Shown in pieces: positions 31,531 to 42,420 of a DNA stretch of 43,463 nucleotides (its first letter is position 1; every line of letters begins with the position of its first letter). This stretch comes from Methylocystaceae bacterium. Its GTDB lineage: Bacteria > Pseudomonadota > Alphaproteobacteria > Rhizobiales > Beijerinckiaceae. Below the pieces are notes generated by a model. That model was not told the DNA's origin and searched no databases. It saw only the letters and a list, made by a program, of their open reading frames with translations. The stretch covers positions 1 to 43,463 of the forward strand of contig RFXM01000004.1 of NCBI GenBank assembly GCA_009921565.1, read 5' to 3'. Position numbers and translations under genes: made by a program.

Positions 31531-32865
31531 CTAAGTTTGTCCTGGTTTTAGTTTATAGAAAATATGTCTGCCAATTACATCCATTTTGGTTAGAGCGCGC
31601 GCCCAACGCGGCCTAACATAATTTGTGTGGTAATGTGTTGATCGTCCAACATCAGAAATATAAGTCCGTCCCTCCATAACCTCGTTGGCTACCCGAACAG
31701 CTGTAGCCCAGGCTGAGTGTTCTGTGATGCGGAGCGAACGCCCTTCGCAAGCGAAAGAAAATTGACAGGCTTTGTAGTGATGTCGATTTTGATAAACGAC
31801 GCCACAGATTGATGATGGATAAAGGCCGCTGTTAACGCGGTTGAGCACAACCTGAGCGACGGCAGCCTGGCCTGTTTCGGTTTCACTGCGAGATTCAAAA
31901 TATACAGCCTCTGCCAGGCACCGTTTCTCTCGATCTAGTTTTTCAGGCTTGATAAAAGCGCTGTAGGATTTTTGAGATCCTTTTTCTGGCGTAGAAAGCG
32001 CAAGGGTCGCTCTTGGGAAAGCGGAAACTTCAATTGGAGTTGAATCTGGCTGCGCCGGTGTAGATGAGCCCAAAGCGATAGCGCGAGAAATCTGAGGCGT
32101 AGCACCGTGTAGGGTCCGCTCATTCGTGAGGGCTGCGCTTACTTCTTGTCTATTTTCTGTGTAAGTTTGTGAGACTAATTTTTTATCAAAACTCTCCCTG
32201 GCCTCTCTTGGAGCCTCTGTCGGAGAGGTGGCGACTGCGCTTGTTTGCGCTGGAGAGGCGGCGGCGGTTGTTTTTTGTGTGGTCGATGGAATGGCTTCAG
32301 GAACCACAGTTTCGAAGATTTCGTCCCCGGGTAAGACAGCGCGCGGCGCAAGTGACATTTGCCCCAACCGCCCATTTGAACCTTCGATACTGAAAGTCAG
32401 CAGAGCGTCTTCATCTCCTTCATGAGTTGAGGAAGATTGAGATGCAAGATTTGGGTGAACGCTGATTGAGGGGTCGCCCTTATGCCTACGGTCGACTAAA
32501 GGGAATTCTTGCGCCTCTCCCTTTAGGTTCGTATGGGGCTCATTCTCTTCAAGCCCAATCTCTGCACGTTCATTCCCACTTAAACTAAGTTCAGCTTCTT
32601 TGATAAGCGGTTGGTTAAATTTTGCTTCGCTCAGCTCGCCAGTCGCGGCTGCGCTGAAATTAATTGTCTGCTGTTCTTCGAGAGCCCGAGTCGCTCGGAT
32701 GCGCGCTGTAATTGGGGCGATATTCCAGTCGCTTGCGGAGTCCTGTCCAGCGTCAGCCGTAAATGAGACCAGTGCGCCTACGCCTATAGCCCAAGGCGCC
32801 AAGACGTTGAAAGCCCATGAGCGTTTTCCATGAGCGGCTCGACGTTTTTTCAACCGGGGACGCAT
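31531..32865 (-). CDS. Cell wall hydrolase, SleB-like C-terminal domain with long low-complexity N-terminal region
   Basis: CLAEAVYFESRSETETGQAAVAQVVLNRVNSGLYPSSICGVVYQNRHHYKACQFSFACEG; N-terminal membrane anchor. Confidence 0.88.
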   Translation of the reverse strand: MRPRLKKRRAAHGKRSWAFNVLAPWAIGVGALVSFTADAGQDSASDWNIAPITARIRATRALEEQQTINFSAAATGELSEAKFNQPLIKEAELSLSGNERAEIGLEENEPHTNLKGEAQEFPLVDRRHKGDPSISVHPNLASQSSSTHEGDEDALLTFSIEGSNGRLGQMSLAPRAVLPGDEIFETVVPEAIPSTTQKTTAAASPAQTSAVATSPTEAPREARESFDKKLVSQTYTENRQEVSAALTNERTLHGATPQISRAIALGSSTPAQPDSTPIEVSAFPRATLALSTPEKGSQKSYSAFIKPEKLDREKRCLAEAVYFESRSETETGQAAVAQVVLNRVNSGLYPSSICGVVYQNRHHYKACQFSFACEGRSLRITEHSAWATAVRVANEVMEGRTYISDVGRSTHYHTNYVRPRWARALTKMDVIGRHIFYKLKPGQT

Positions 32866-33032
32866 GTCTAGACTCTTTACTCAACCAACGCGCGATGCGG
32901 CGATCGTTTTGGCTCTAAGACAAAAATGCCACAGCCGATGATAATGGCGGATTAGACTTTAAGATTTATTGACTGGTGCGTGAGGCTGCTGTGCCATAAT
33001 GAGGCGCTTGCGCCTTGGTTTTCGATAAAGCG

Positions 33033-33473
33033 CTAAAACGACTGACCAATGAGATGCAAGGCAATTTCGCGGCCATGGGGTGAACGCCGATGTTCATAAA
33101 GAAAAATCCCCTGCCATGCGGCAAGGGTCGGTTTGGACTGTATCACTGGAATAGAAATTTGCGTCTGAGTTAACACAGCCCGAATATGCGCCGGCATATC
33201 ATCAGCTCCTTCAGTGGAATGAAGGTAGTTCGTATTTTCTGGCGCAAGGCGGGCAAAAGCTGCTTCCAGATCTTTTAACACATTCTGATCGGCATTTTCA
33301 GTAATCAGAAGTGAAGCGGATGTATGTCTACAAAAAAGCGTTAACAGGCCTGTGTCTATTTTAGTTTTGTTAACAAATGCGATCGCTTTGGAGGTGATTT
33401 GATAGAAACCACGTCCCTTGGTTCTTATTTGCAATCGTTCTGTGACCTGTTGGAATGGCCGATCAATCTCCAT
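33033..33473 (-). CDS. YjbQ/UPF0047 family protein
   Basis: GLLTLFCRHTSASLLITENADQNVLKDLEAAFARLAPEN...LHSTEGADDMPAHIRAVLTQTQISIPV...GTWQGIFLYEHR-like (AAWQGIFLYEHRRSPHGRE); start at 33473 or 33491. Confidence 0.92.
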   Translation of the reverse strand: MEIDRPFQQVTERLQIRTKGRGFYQITSKAIAFVNKTKIDTGLLTLFCRHTSASLLITENADQNVLKDLEAAFARLAPENTNYLHSTEGADDMPAHIRAVLTQTQISIPVIQSKPTLAAWQGIFLYEHRRSPHGREIALHLIGQSF

Positions 33474-36141
33474 GGCGGGCGCATCCCCCAAGAGCGGCTT
33501 GTGCGGCTGCTAGACGGGCGATTGGAACGCGAAAGGGTGAGCAAGAGATGTAATCGATGCCAATTTTTTCAAAAAAAGCGACTGAAGCTGGATCTCCGGC
33601 ATGCTCACCGCAAACGCCTAGTACAACTTCAGGATTGGTCTTTTTTGCCCGTGCGCAGCCAAGGGCAATGAGCTCGCCCACGCCCTCTTGGTCAATTGTA
33701 ATGAAAGGGTCGGCGGGCAATATACCGCTTTCAACATAGGCGCCGAGAAACGAGCCTGAGTCATCGCGTGAGATACCAAGAGTCGTCTGGGTGAGGTCGT
33801 TGGTGCCAAAGGAGAAAAAATCTGCTGAGGCGGCAATATCGCCAGCGCGCAATGCAGCACGGGGCAATTCGATCATTGTGCCAACATGATAGTTGGGGCG
33901 TATGCCGATTTCTTCCTCGACTTGCTTTGCGACACTGGCGATACGCGCTTTAACGGCATCAAGTTCTGCCTGAGCAAAAACCAATGGCGCCATGATTTCG
34001 AGTCTGACTGGCGCGCCAGTTTCAATACTTGCTTCAATGCTTGCTTCGAAAATAGCTCGTGCTTGCATGTCCACAATTTCAGGAAAGACAATGGCGAGCC
34101 TAACACCGCGAAATCCCAGCATTGGATTAAATTCAGAAAGCTGCATTGCTCGCCGGCGTAATTTCACAGGGTCTGCGCCCATGGCTTTGGCCACAGTTGC
34201 AATTTCGGAATCTGAGTGAGGTAAAAATTCGTGTAATGGTGGGTCAAGAAGGCGGATGGTTACGGGAGCGCCGGACATGATCTCAAATAAATTTTTGAAA
34301 TCTTCGCGTTGTATGGGAAGAAGTTTCTCCAGCGCTGTGCGGCGACCCGCAGCGTCATCAGCAAGAATCATCTCCCGTACGGCGACGATACGTTCTCCTT
34401 CAAAGAACATATGTTCCGTTCGCGCCAATCCGATGCCTTCAGCGCCAAAACGTCGGGCTGCGCGCGCGTCAGAGGGCGTTTCGGCATTGGCGCGTACTCT
34501 CATGCGACGTTTAGCGTCGGCCCACTCAAGTAATATTGCAAATTCGCCGGTGAGTTCAGGGCGTTGCATTTTCACTTCACCCGCAAGTACTTGGCCAGTT
34601 GATCCATCGATCGTGATCCGTTCACCCTTGACGAAGCGCCGTCCCGCAACGGTGAAACTTTGATCTTCGTAATCAATTCGCACGGCGCCAGCCCCTGTCA
34701 CACAGGGTTTCCCCATCCCGCGCGCGACAACCGCCGCATGAGAAGTCATGCCGCCTCGAGCGGTTAATACGCCCTCGGCCGCGTGCATACCGCCAATATC
34801 CTCAGGGCTTGTTTCTGTTCTAACGAGAATAATCTTGCGTCCTGCTGTCGCTAATGTCTCAGCTTCTTCGGGATCAAAGATAATTTCACCGAAAGCGGCA
34901 CCAGGCGAAGCAGGTAAGCCAACAGCAAGAATTTCTCGATGCGCTGAGGGGTCAATGGTCGGATGAAGCAGTTGTTCTAGCGATGTTGGTTCAACCCGAA
35001 GAATGCTTTCATCTCTTGAGATGAGTTTTTCATTTGCCATATCAACAGCGATTTTAAGGGCTGCGCGGGCTGTTCTTTTGCCAGTTCGCGTTTGCAGCAT
35101 CCATAATTTTCCGCGTTCGATGGTGAACTCCATATCTTGTACATCGCGATAATGGCGCTCCAATTTCTCAGCGTACGATTTGAATTCTGTAAAGATTGTC
35201 GGCATTGATGCTTCGAGTGAAATGGTTTCTCCCCGAGAAGCTCGGCTAGCCGCTTCAGTTAGCGGTTGTGGCGTGCGTAATCCTGCAACTACATCCTCGC
35301 CTTGAGCATTAATGAGATATTCACCATAAAGTTCCTTCACCCCATTTGAGGGATTTCGGGTAAAGGCGACGCCTGTAGCGGAGGCTGCGTCCATATTGCC
35401 AAATACCATGGCCTGAACTGTGACGGCAGTTCCCCAAGTTTCTGGAATATTATGCAAATGTCGGTAAACGCTTGCCCGATGATTCATCCATGAGGAAAAT
35501 ACGGCGCGAATAGCGCCCCATAATTGTTCGTGGGGTTCTTGTGGAAATGCTTTTCCGGATTCCTTAACAACAATATTTTTAAAGGAATCGACGATATTTC
35601 TCCAATCCTCAGCGTTTATTTGCGTATCGAGGGTGAGACCTTTGTCATCCTTAAAGTTTTCTAAAGCTTCTTCGAAGTGATGGTGTTCGACACCCAGCAC
35701 AACGGAGGAATACATTTCAATAAAACGCCGATAACAATCCCAAGCGAAGCGTTCGTCCTTTGAAAATTTTGCAAGCCGGTCAACAGTTTCATCATTAAGA
35801 CCGAGATTGAGAACTGTATCCATCATGCCAGGCATTGATGCGCGCGCGCCCGAGCGCACAGAAACGAGCAGCGGCCACTCTGGATCATCGAAGGCATGAC
35901 CAGCATGTTTGCCAATTTTCTTTAAAGCAACATCAACCTCTGCTTCTAATGACTTTGGAAATTGGCGGTTATGCGCATAGAAATAGCCGCAGACTTCTGT
36001 GCTGAGTGTAAAGCCCGGCGGGACGGGTAAACCAAGTTTGGACATTTCAGCAAGATTAGCTCCCTTGCCACCCAAAAGATCTTTCATTGCGCCAGATCCG
36101 TCGGCTTGTCCTGCGCCGAAGCAATACACCCATTTTGTCAT
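33463..36141 (-). CDS. ppdK: Pyruvate, phosphate dikinase
   Basis: DLLGGKGANLAEMSKLGLPVPPGFTLSTEVC, GGMTSHAAVVARGMGKPCVTGAGAV, FSFGTNDLTQTTLGISRDD, VCGEHAGDPASVAFFEKIGIDYISCSPFRVPIARLAAAQA. Confidence 0.97.
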   Translation of the reverse strand: MTKWVYCFGAGQADGSGAMKDLLGGKGANLAEMSKLGLPVPPGFTLSTEVCGYFYAHNRQFPKSLEAEVDVALKKIGKHAGHAFDDPEWPLLVSVRSGARASMPGMMDTVLNLGLNDETVDRLAKFSKDERFAWDCYRRFIEMYSSVVLGVEHHHFEEALENFKDDKGLTLDTQINAEDWRNIVDSFKNIVVKESGKAFPQEPHEQLWGAIRAVFSSWMNHRASVYRHLHNIPETWGTAVTVQAMVFGNMDAASATGVAFTRNPSNGVKELYGEYLINAQGEDVVAGLRTPQPLTEAASRASRGETISLEASMPTIFTEFKSYAEKLERHYRDVQDMEFTIERGKLWMLQTRTGKRTARAALKIAVDMANEKLISRDESILRVEPTSLEQLLHPTIDPSAHREILAVGLPASPGAAFGEIIFDPEEAETLATAGRKIILVRTETSPEDIGGMHAAEGVLTARGGMTSHAAVVARGMGKPCVTGAGAVRIDYEDQSFTVAGRRFVKGERITIDGSTGQVLAGEVKMQRPELTGEFAILLEWADAKRRMRVRANAETPSDARAARRFGAEGIGLARTEHMFFEGERIVAVREMILADDAAGRRTALEKLLPIQREDFKNLFEIMSGAPVTIRLLDPPLHEFLPHSDSEIATVAKAMGADPVKLRRRAMQLSEFNPMLGFRGVRLAIVFPEIVDMQARAIFEASIEASIETGAPVRLEIMAPLVFAQAELDAVKARIASVAKQVEEEIGIRPNYHVGTMIELPRAALRAGDIAASADFFSFGTNDLTQTTLGISRDDSGSFLGAYVESGILPADPFITIDQEGVGELIALGCARAKKTNPEVVLGVCGEHAGDPASVAFFEKIGIDYISCSPFRVPIARLAAAQAALGGCARHGD

Positions 36142-36562
36142 CTTGCGTCTTTTCCTGCTCAGTCTGTCTTATCGCTGAGGCGCGCTTTTGGGGCCATATT
36201 GGCACTATAGCACTTTCTGTCCTGGACAATCTTTGTTTGAGCGCTTCGTTGGCCGGAAAACTTTTGAATAGTCTTAAGACGTTGACAATTTTGATCTCCT
36301 TGGACTGAATCGCATGGGACAAAAGGTCCGATAAAGCTAGGTCTTTTTAGTCTGCAGATGGTGCGCCTGAGCGCGTTCTAGCGATATTCAGTCAGCTAAT
36401 AGCTTATGTGGATTGTGCTTCTTCATTTCCTGGCGTTATTCAATAGATCACAGCCTCATTTTGCGCTTCACTCTGGCTTGACAGCGTCGCCGGCATAGCG
36501 CTTTTTCTGCCTTATCAAATCGGGTTTGCCGATTTTTCTGTCCTTCTAACTGAAAGCGACCC

Positions 36563-38347
36563 ATGCATCGCTACCGATCGCATAATTGTGGAGAGCCCTC
36601 CGAAGCTCTCGTTGACAAAAACATCCGTCTTTCTGGCTGGTGCCATCGCATACGCGATCACGGCGGTGTGTTGTTTATCGATTTGAGGGACCATTACGGG
36701 CTGACGCAATGCGTAGTTGATCCAGATTCGGCGGCTTTTCCTCAGGCTGAAAAGTTACGTTCAGAATGGGTTGCGCGTATTGATGGGGTGGTCCGCCGGC
36801 GTCCGAGCGGCACTGAAAACGCCGAAATGTCAACTGGGCAGGTTGAGATTTATGTAATTGACATCGAGGTTCTTGGACGTGCGGATGAACTTCCCTTGCC
36901 CGTCTTTGGCGATCAGCAATATCCCGAAGATACGCGTCTTAAATATCGTTTCATCGATCTTCGCCGAGAAAAGCTGCACGCCAATATTATGCTGAGGGGA
37001 AAAATTATTGACTCCCTGAGGATGCGCATGAAGCAGGGTGGTTTTTTTGAATTTCAAACGCCAATCCTGACAGCTTCAAGTCCAGAAGGCGCGCGGGATT
37101 TTCTTGTGCCATCGCGTTTGCACCCAGGTAAATTTTATGCGCTGCCGCAAGCACCTCAGCAGTTCAAGCAATTATTGATGGTGGCGGGGTTTGATCGCTA
37201 TTTTCAAATAGCGCCATGTTTTAGAGATGAGGATGCTCGCGCTGATCGCTCGCCAGGTGAGTTTTATCAATTAGACGTGGAGATGAGTTTCGTTACACAG
37301 GAAGACGTTTTTGAAGCAATTGAACCGGTCTTGCAGGGGTTATTTGAGGAATTTGCGGATGGAAAATCAGTCACTAAAAATTTCCCTCGGATTCCCTATC
37401 GCGAGGCGATGTTAAGATACGGCTCAGATAAGCCCGATCTACGTAATCCACTCATCATCGTTGATGTAAGTGACGAATTCGGTCGTGAGAATGTGAGCTT
37501 TAAGGCGTTTAAGGGAAAAACAGTACGGGCGATCCCAGCCCCAGGCGCCGCATCGCAGCCGCGTAGTTTTTTTGATAAATTAAATGAATGGGCCCGTAGC
37601 GAGGGTGCGCCTGGACTTGGTTATGTCGTTTTTGACGATGAAGGCGGCGCGCTAGTAGGACGTGGGCCGATCGCTAAGTTTATTCCAAGCGATGTGCTTG
37701 AGGTAATTGCGAAAAAAGCTGGCGTTAAAGCAGGCGACGCTTTATTTTTCTCTGCAGGTGAAGAACTTGCTGCAGCAAAACTTGCTGGTGCCGCGCGTTT
37801 GCGTGTTGGAACAGAATTGGGTGTATCAAAAACAAAAGTGTTTGAATTTTGCTGGATCGTTGATTTCCCGATGTATGAGTGGAATGAAGACGAGAAAAAA
37901 ATTGATTTCTCTCATAATCCTTTCTCTATGCCGCAAGGCGGTATGGAAGCTTTAGAGGGGAGCGATCCTCTCAGTATTTTAGCCTTTCAATATGATATTG
38001 TTTGTAATGGCGTGGAATTGTCCTCAGGCGCAATCCGTAACCATCGGCCAGATATTATGAAAAAGGCGTTTGAAATCGCCGGTTATGGCGAAGAAGTTCT
38101 GATTGAGAAATTTGGTGGGATGTATCGAGCATTTCATTATGGCGCGCCGCCTCACGGCGGTATTGCGCCAGGGGTTGATCGGATCGTTATGCTGCTTGCC
38201 GAAGAAGAGAACTTGCGTGAGGTTACGCTCTTTCCAATGAACCAACGGGCTGAGGATCTACTGATGGGTGCGCCTTCAGAAGCCACAATGCGTCAGTTAC
38301 GCGAATTGCATATCCGGTTGAACTTACCTGAAAAGACTTCAACATAA
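36563..38347 (+). CDS. aspS: Aspartyl-tRNA synthetase
   Basis: [54 protein letters not shown]; class II motifs; [41 protein letters not shown]. Confidence 0.98.
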   Translation: MHRYRSHNCGEPSEALVDKNIRLSGWCHRIRDHGGVLFIDLRDHYGLTQCVVDPDSAAFPQAEKLRSEWVARIDGVVRRRPSGTENAEMSTGQVEIYVIDIEVLGRADELPLPVFGDQQYPEDTRLKYRFIDLRREKLHANIMLRGKIIDSLRMRMKQGGFFEFQTPILTASSPEGARDFLVPSRLHPGKFYALPQAPQQFKQLLMVAGFDRYFQIAPCFRDEDARADRSPGEFYQLDVEMSFVTQEDVFEAIEPVLQGLFEEFADGKSVTKNFPRIPYREAMLRYGSDKPDLRNPLIIVDVSDEFGRENVSFKAFKGKTVRAIPAPGAASQPRSFFDKLNEWARSEGAPGLGYVVFDDEGGALVGRGPIAKFIPSDVLEVIAKKAGVKAGDALFFSAGEELAAAKLAGAARLRVGTELGVSKTKVFEFCWIVDFPMYEWNEDEKKIDFSHNPFSMPQGGMEALEGSDPLSILAFQYDIVCNGVELSSGAIRNHRPDIMKKAFEIAGYGEEVLIEKFGGMYRAFHYGAPPHGGIAPGVDRIVMLLAEEENLREVTLFPMNQRAEDLLMGAPSEATMRQLRELHIRLNLPEKTST

Positions 38348-38423
38348 AATTTTAATACTCAACTTAAAAATAGATTAGCTAAGATGTTTTGGATTTAAGA
38401 TGCTGTCCTAGGGAGCCGTAACA

Positions 38424-39320
38424 ATGAAATGGGAAGAGTTAGAGCCTTCCAAAAATATTGAGGATCGTCGGGGAGAGGATAGCAGCGCACGCAGAGGTTC
38501 GCGAGCGGGCGCCGGAGGATTAGGGTTGGGAACGATGTTGTTGCTTGGCGCTGTAGGTTGGGCGCTAGGCATTAACCCTGCCGTTTTGATTGGCGGTGCG
38601 CAGATGCTTAATAATATGCGTGGCGGCGATAGCGGCGCAGTTGTTGAGCAACAAGTAAGCCGCTCCAGTACGCCGCCCAGCGACCAAATGGGATCTTTTG
38701 TCTCTAAAGTGATGGGCTCTAATGAGGATGTCTGGTCTCAAGTATTACCTCAACAAAAGGGTATTCGCTTTGAGGCGCCCAAGTTAGTTCTCTACAGCGG
38801 CTTCACGACATCACGCTGTGGCGCCGCACAACAGGCAATGGGACCATTCTATTGTCCGTTGGATCAACGCATTTATCTCGATACAGCTTTTTTCCGTGAG
38901 ATGAATCAGAGATTTGGGGGCGGAGGAGACTTTGCTTATGCCTATGTGATCTCTCATGAAATGGGTCATCACATTGAAAATCTACTTGGTATATTGCCAA
39001 AAGTTCAGCAAGCTCAAGCCCGAGCGCGGTCACGGGCGGAGGCTAACAATCTTTCCGTTCGGGTCGAGCTAATGGCGGATTGTCTTGCGGGTGTCTGGGC
39101 GCATAACGGCAATAAAAGACAACGGTTCATTGAAGAGGGTGATATTGAAAAGGCTGTGGCTTCAGCTCAAGCAATCGGCGATGATCGATTGCAAAAAGCG
39201 CAGCAGGGTTTTGTTGTGCCGGATAGTTTTACTCATGGATCCGCCGCGCAGCGTACAGAGTGGTTGTTGAAGGGGATGCAGAGCGGGGCTATTGACGCCT
39301 GCTACACCTTCAGTCGCTAA
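38424..39320 (+). CDS. YpfJ-like neutral zinc metallopeptidase
   Basis: MKWEELEPSKNIEDRRG...FYCPLDQRIYLDTAFFREMNQRFGGGGDFAYAYVISHEMGHHIENLLG (HExxH). Confidence 0.92.
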   Translation: MKWEELEPSKNIEDRRGEDSSARRGSRAGAGGLGLGTMLLLGAVGWALGINPAVLIGGAQMLNNMRGGDSGAVVEQQVSRSSTPPSDQMGSFVSKVMGSNEDVWSQVLPQQKGIRFEAPKLVLYSGFTTSRCGAAQQAMGPFYCPLDQRIYLDTAFFREMNQRFGGGGDFAYAYVISHEMGHHIENLLGILPKVQQAQARARSRAEANNLSVRVELMADCLAGVWAHNGNKRQRFIEEGDIEKAVASAQAIGDDRLQKAQQGFVVPDSFTHGSAAQRTEWLLKGMQSGAIDACYTFSR

Positions 39321-39325
39321 GAATA

Positions 39326-39853
39326 TCATAGACGTCGAGCGCGAGACGTTAGGCTTCTGCGCCTTAGTTTTTTTGCTAATGCATTAGGCTGACTGATATG
39401 GGCGTACTTTTTTACCATTACTGTTGTTGTGATTATGCCGGCTGTTTTGGAAAGGCTTGGAAACAGGCGTGTGAAGAGCGTATCTGGCTCGGCGTGAAGA
39501 ATGTAGCTGTCAGCTGGGTCGCCAAAGCTTAGCAAGTCGCGCAATTCTTCGATTAATCCTCGTTCTAAACCAAATTCAGCAGATAAGATTAGTAGCCGCT
39601 CATAGCGTGTTCGCTCTACCGCTTCTTTAAAGCCTGCCTCAGGATCGAGATTTTCTACCAGAGCGCAGCCAGCTTCATCGGCGATTTTTGCAAGAAAATG
39701 ATCAGGTGGCCCTACGAGCACGGCGTCAGCAATGACGCCGTTGACGCACCCTTCAATCAAAGAGCCAAAACAGCGTGCGACCGTCTCTCCCTTCAGGCTG
39801 CCTGAAGGCCAACGATAGGCAAGAAGGATAGCGCTCAACATTTCTAATTCCAT
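39326..39853 (-). CDS. Hypothetical protein, possibly a degenerate glycosyltransferase-2-like protein
   Basis: Intact 175-aa ORF; MLSAILLAYRWPSGSLKGETVARCFGSLIEGCVNGVIADAVLVGPPDHFLAKIADEAGCALVE resembles rhizobial GT2-like layout only loosely. Confidence 0.45.
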   Translation of the reverse strand: MELEMLSAILLAYRWPSGSLKGETVARCFGSLIEGCVNGVIADAVLVGPPDHFLAKIADEAGCALVENLDPEAGFKEAVERTRYERLLILSAEFGLERGLIEELRDLLSFGDPADSYILHAEPDTLFTRLFPSLSKTAGIITTTVMVKKYAHISQPNALAKKLRRRSLTSRARRL

Positions 39854-39943
39854 AGCCGAAACTGACCATATGTGGAAATCTTAGATAGATAAGGAAAGCA
39901 ATGGGGTGGAATCGTCGTCTTAGCCATTGCGCTGGGTCACATC

Positions 39944-41509
39944 ATGCGGCACGATCTTAATATGACAGTCAGTCCATATCCGCGCGAACTGCTTTCAACG
40001 CAACAGATGGCTTTTGCTGATCGACTCACGATCGAAAGCGGTGTGCCAGGGTTGGATCTGATGGAGCAAGCGGCGGCTGAAATCGCCCAAGTTACAAGTC
40101 AGATCCTTCAAAAGACAAGTGGTCGACGAGTGCTCGTGTTATGCGGTCCGGGCAATAATGGAGGCGATGGCTATGCCGCTGCCCGCCGGCTCCGTGCGCA
40201 ACGGTATAAGGTTAGGGTTGTTTCTGTAACACCTATCAGCGAGCTGAGGGGCGATGCTGCTAGCGCGGCGGCAAGTTGGCCTGGAGAGATTGGTTCTGCC
40301 TGGGATGCAGATTTTCAGGGCGTAGATCTTGTGATTGACGCTTTGTTTGGGACGGGGCTGACGCGGGATCTAGACCAAAGAACCGTTGCGCTTGTTGAGC
40401 GTCTTAACAAATGGCGTCGGGAAACAGGTCAAAATGTTGTTAGTGTGGATATTCCAAGTGGGGTTGATGGAACCACAGGCGGTATCCGCGGTGCTGCGGT
40501 AGAGGCTGATACCACGGTTACTTTTTTTCGAGTTAAGACCGGACATCTTCTCCTTCCGGGTCGCCTTTGTTGTGGCAAGCTTGTTTGTGCCCATATTGGC
40601 ATTCGCGTTTCTGCATTAGCTTCTCTGGCTATTGATACATTTGTCAATGAAACAGAGCTGTGGCGACAGGCCCTTCCTACCCCCCAAATTGAAGGACATA
40701 AGTATTCGCGCGGCCACGCACTTGTTGTTTCTGGAGGCGCTTCTTTCACTGGCGCAGCAAGGCTTTCTGCTCTTGCGGCACTGCGTGCGGGCGCTGGACT
40801 AGTTACTTTGGCCAGTCCGTCAGATGCGCTTGTGGTGAATGCAAGCGCCTTAACTTCGGTCATGGTGCGGCCAGCTGATGGTTCGGTTGGTCTCTCAGAC
40901 TTGCTCAGGGATGAACGCAAAAACTCTGTTGCTATTGGGCCAGGTCTAGGGGTTAGTGAAACAAGTCGACAGCAGGTTGAGGTAGTCCTAGGTCCTAGCG
41001 ACCATTTTCGCGCCTGTGTGTTAGACGCTGACGCCTTAACAAGTTTTGTTGATGATCCAGAAAGATTATGGCGTGCAACACGGGCTGCGCCAGGACCTGT
41101 AGTCATGACCCCACATGGGGGGGAGTTTTCCCGGTTGTTTGCGGTCCTAACCAACACGCAAATTCATTTATCAAAATTAGAGAAAGCACGCGCCGCAGCT
41201 AAATTGAGCGGAGCCATTATTATCTATAAGGGGCCGGATACAGTCATTGCTGCGCCAGATGGTCGCGCCTCAATTCTTCCTTGGGCATCCCCTTGGCTTG
41301 CAACCGCAGGATCGGGAGATGTGTTGACAGGCATTGTTGCAGGTTTGTTGGCGCAACGGATGGAGTCCTTTCTAGCAGCAAATTGCGCTGTCTGGATCCA
41401 TGCGCGGGCGGCTGAAATTTTTGGTCCTGGATTAATCGCCGATGATATTATTCAGATGCTTCCAGTCGTGTGGAAAGAGCTTCATCAAATCATGCCAGGC
41501 GGCATCTAA
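39944..41509 (+). CDS. nnrD: Bifunctional NAD(P)H-hydrate epimerase/ADP-dependent dehydratase
   Basis: VLCGPGNNGGDGYAAARRLRAQ, GHKYSRGHALVVSGGASFTGAARLSALAALRAGAGLVTLA, VMTPHGGEFSRLF, PWLATAGSGDVLTGIVAGLLAQ. Confidence 0.95.
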   Translation: MRHDLNMTVSPYPRELLSTQQMAFADRLTIESGVPGLDLMEQAAAEIAQVTSQILQKTSGRRVLVLCGPGNNGGDGYAAARRLRAQRYKVRVVSVTPISELRGDAASAAASWPGEIGSAWDADFQGVDLVIDALFGTGLTRDLDQRTVALVERLNKWRRETGQNVVSVDIPSGVDGTTGGIRGAAVEADTTVTFFRVKTGHLLLPGRLCCGKLVCAHIGIRVSALASLAIDTFVNETELWRQALPTPQIEGHKYSRGHALVVSGGASFTGAARLSALAALRAGAGLVTLASPSDALVVNASALTSVMVRPADGSVGLSDLLRDERKNSVAIGPGLGVSETSRQQVEVVLGPSDHFRACVLDADALTSFVDDPERLWRATRAAPGPVVMTPHGGEFSRLFAVLTNTQIHLSKLEKARAAAKLSGAIIIYKGPDTVIAAPDGRASILPWASPWLATAGSGDVLTGIVAGLLAQRMESFLAANCAVWIHARAAEIFGPGLIADDIIQMLPVVWKELHQIMPGGI

Positions 41510-41692
41510 GCTCGGAACTTTTCCCAAGAGTATTGTCTACATACTTTGCGTTATGAGCTCTAATTTAATATGTAGCGGTCCTATCAAACTCTTAAGACAC
41601 GGCGCCTTCAAGCCTCTACCTCTTAGCGTCGTTTTTTTGTAATAATTTTATGTATGGATTTAAGCGCGAGTTTTTCCTCGCAGTAAGGGCCT

Positions 41693-42340
41693 TTGATGAA
41701 ATCGCACGAAAAATTACTTTTAGAAAATAAAGCCTGGGCTGAAGAGATCCGCCACCGTGAGCCCGACTATTTTGAACGATTGGCAGCAGATCAAAAGCCA
41801 AAGTTTTTATGGATTGGCTGTTCGGATAGTCGTGTTCCTGCAGATATTATCGTTAACGCAGAACCAGGAGAGATATTTGCTCATCGCAACATTGCCAATC
41901 AGGTTATTGCAACAGATTTTAATTGTTTAAGCGTTATCCAGTATGCTGTTCAGGTGCTAAGAGTAGAGCATGTCATAGTTTGTGGCCACTATAATTGCGG
42001 AGGCGTAAGGGCGTCGCTTTCTCCCCAATCTCCTGATCTTTCATTATTGAATAAATGGCTAATGCATTTAAAAGATATTTATCGCATGCATCGACATGAG
42101 ATAGATGCAATTGAATCAATCAAAGATAAGGCTGATCGTTTAGTGGAATTAAATGTCATCGAGCAGGTTCGGCGTCTATCGCATCTATCAATTGTCCAAA
42201 CGGCTTGGGCTACCTATCAAGCACCCATGTTACACGGATGGGTCTATGCTTTAGATGACGGTATTTTACAGCAACTGATTACTCTGCCTGCGAATAGCGA
42301 TATTGATGTGATTTATCAACAGCTTGAGACGCCAGCGTAA
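41693..42340 (+). CDS. Beta-class carbonic anhydrase
   Basis: PKFLWIGCSDSRVPADIIVNAEPGEIFAHRNIANQV, VIVCGHYNCGGVRAS. Confidence 0.96.
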   Translation: MMKSHEKLLLENKAWAEEIRHREPDYFERLAADQKPKFLWIGCSDSRVPADIIVNAEPGEIFAHRNIANQVIATDFNCLSVIQYAVQVLRVEHVIVCGHYNCGGVRASLSPQSPDLSLLNKWLMHLKDIYRMHRHEIDAIESIKDKADRLVELNVIEQVRRLSHLSIVQTAWATYQAPMLHGWVYALDDGILQQLITLPANSDIDVIYQQLETPA

Positions 42341-42420
42341 TTTAGGCTTAGAATTGGTCAATTAGCGCCCATGGAGTAGATTTCTTGAGTAGGCAAAATT
42401 TAAATTACTACCTAGTCCAT

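Noticed and set aside
33002-33015. AGGCGC-TT-GCGCCT palindrome followed by TGGTTTT
   Set aside because: Two-nt loop is sterically poor and no plus-strand gene precedes it; likely a chance palindrome
36142-36562. Possible small RNA or leader in the ppdK/aspS divergent region
   Set aside because: No clear terminator, strong hairpin or promoter pair beyond an isolated TTGACA near 36479
40429-41157. 242-aa minus-strand ORF
   Set aside because: Antisense to nnrD; composition looks like a frame shadow of the real gene
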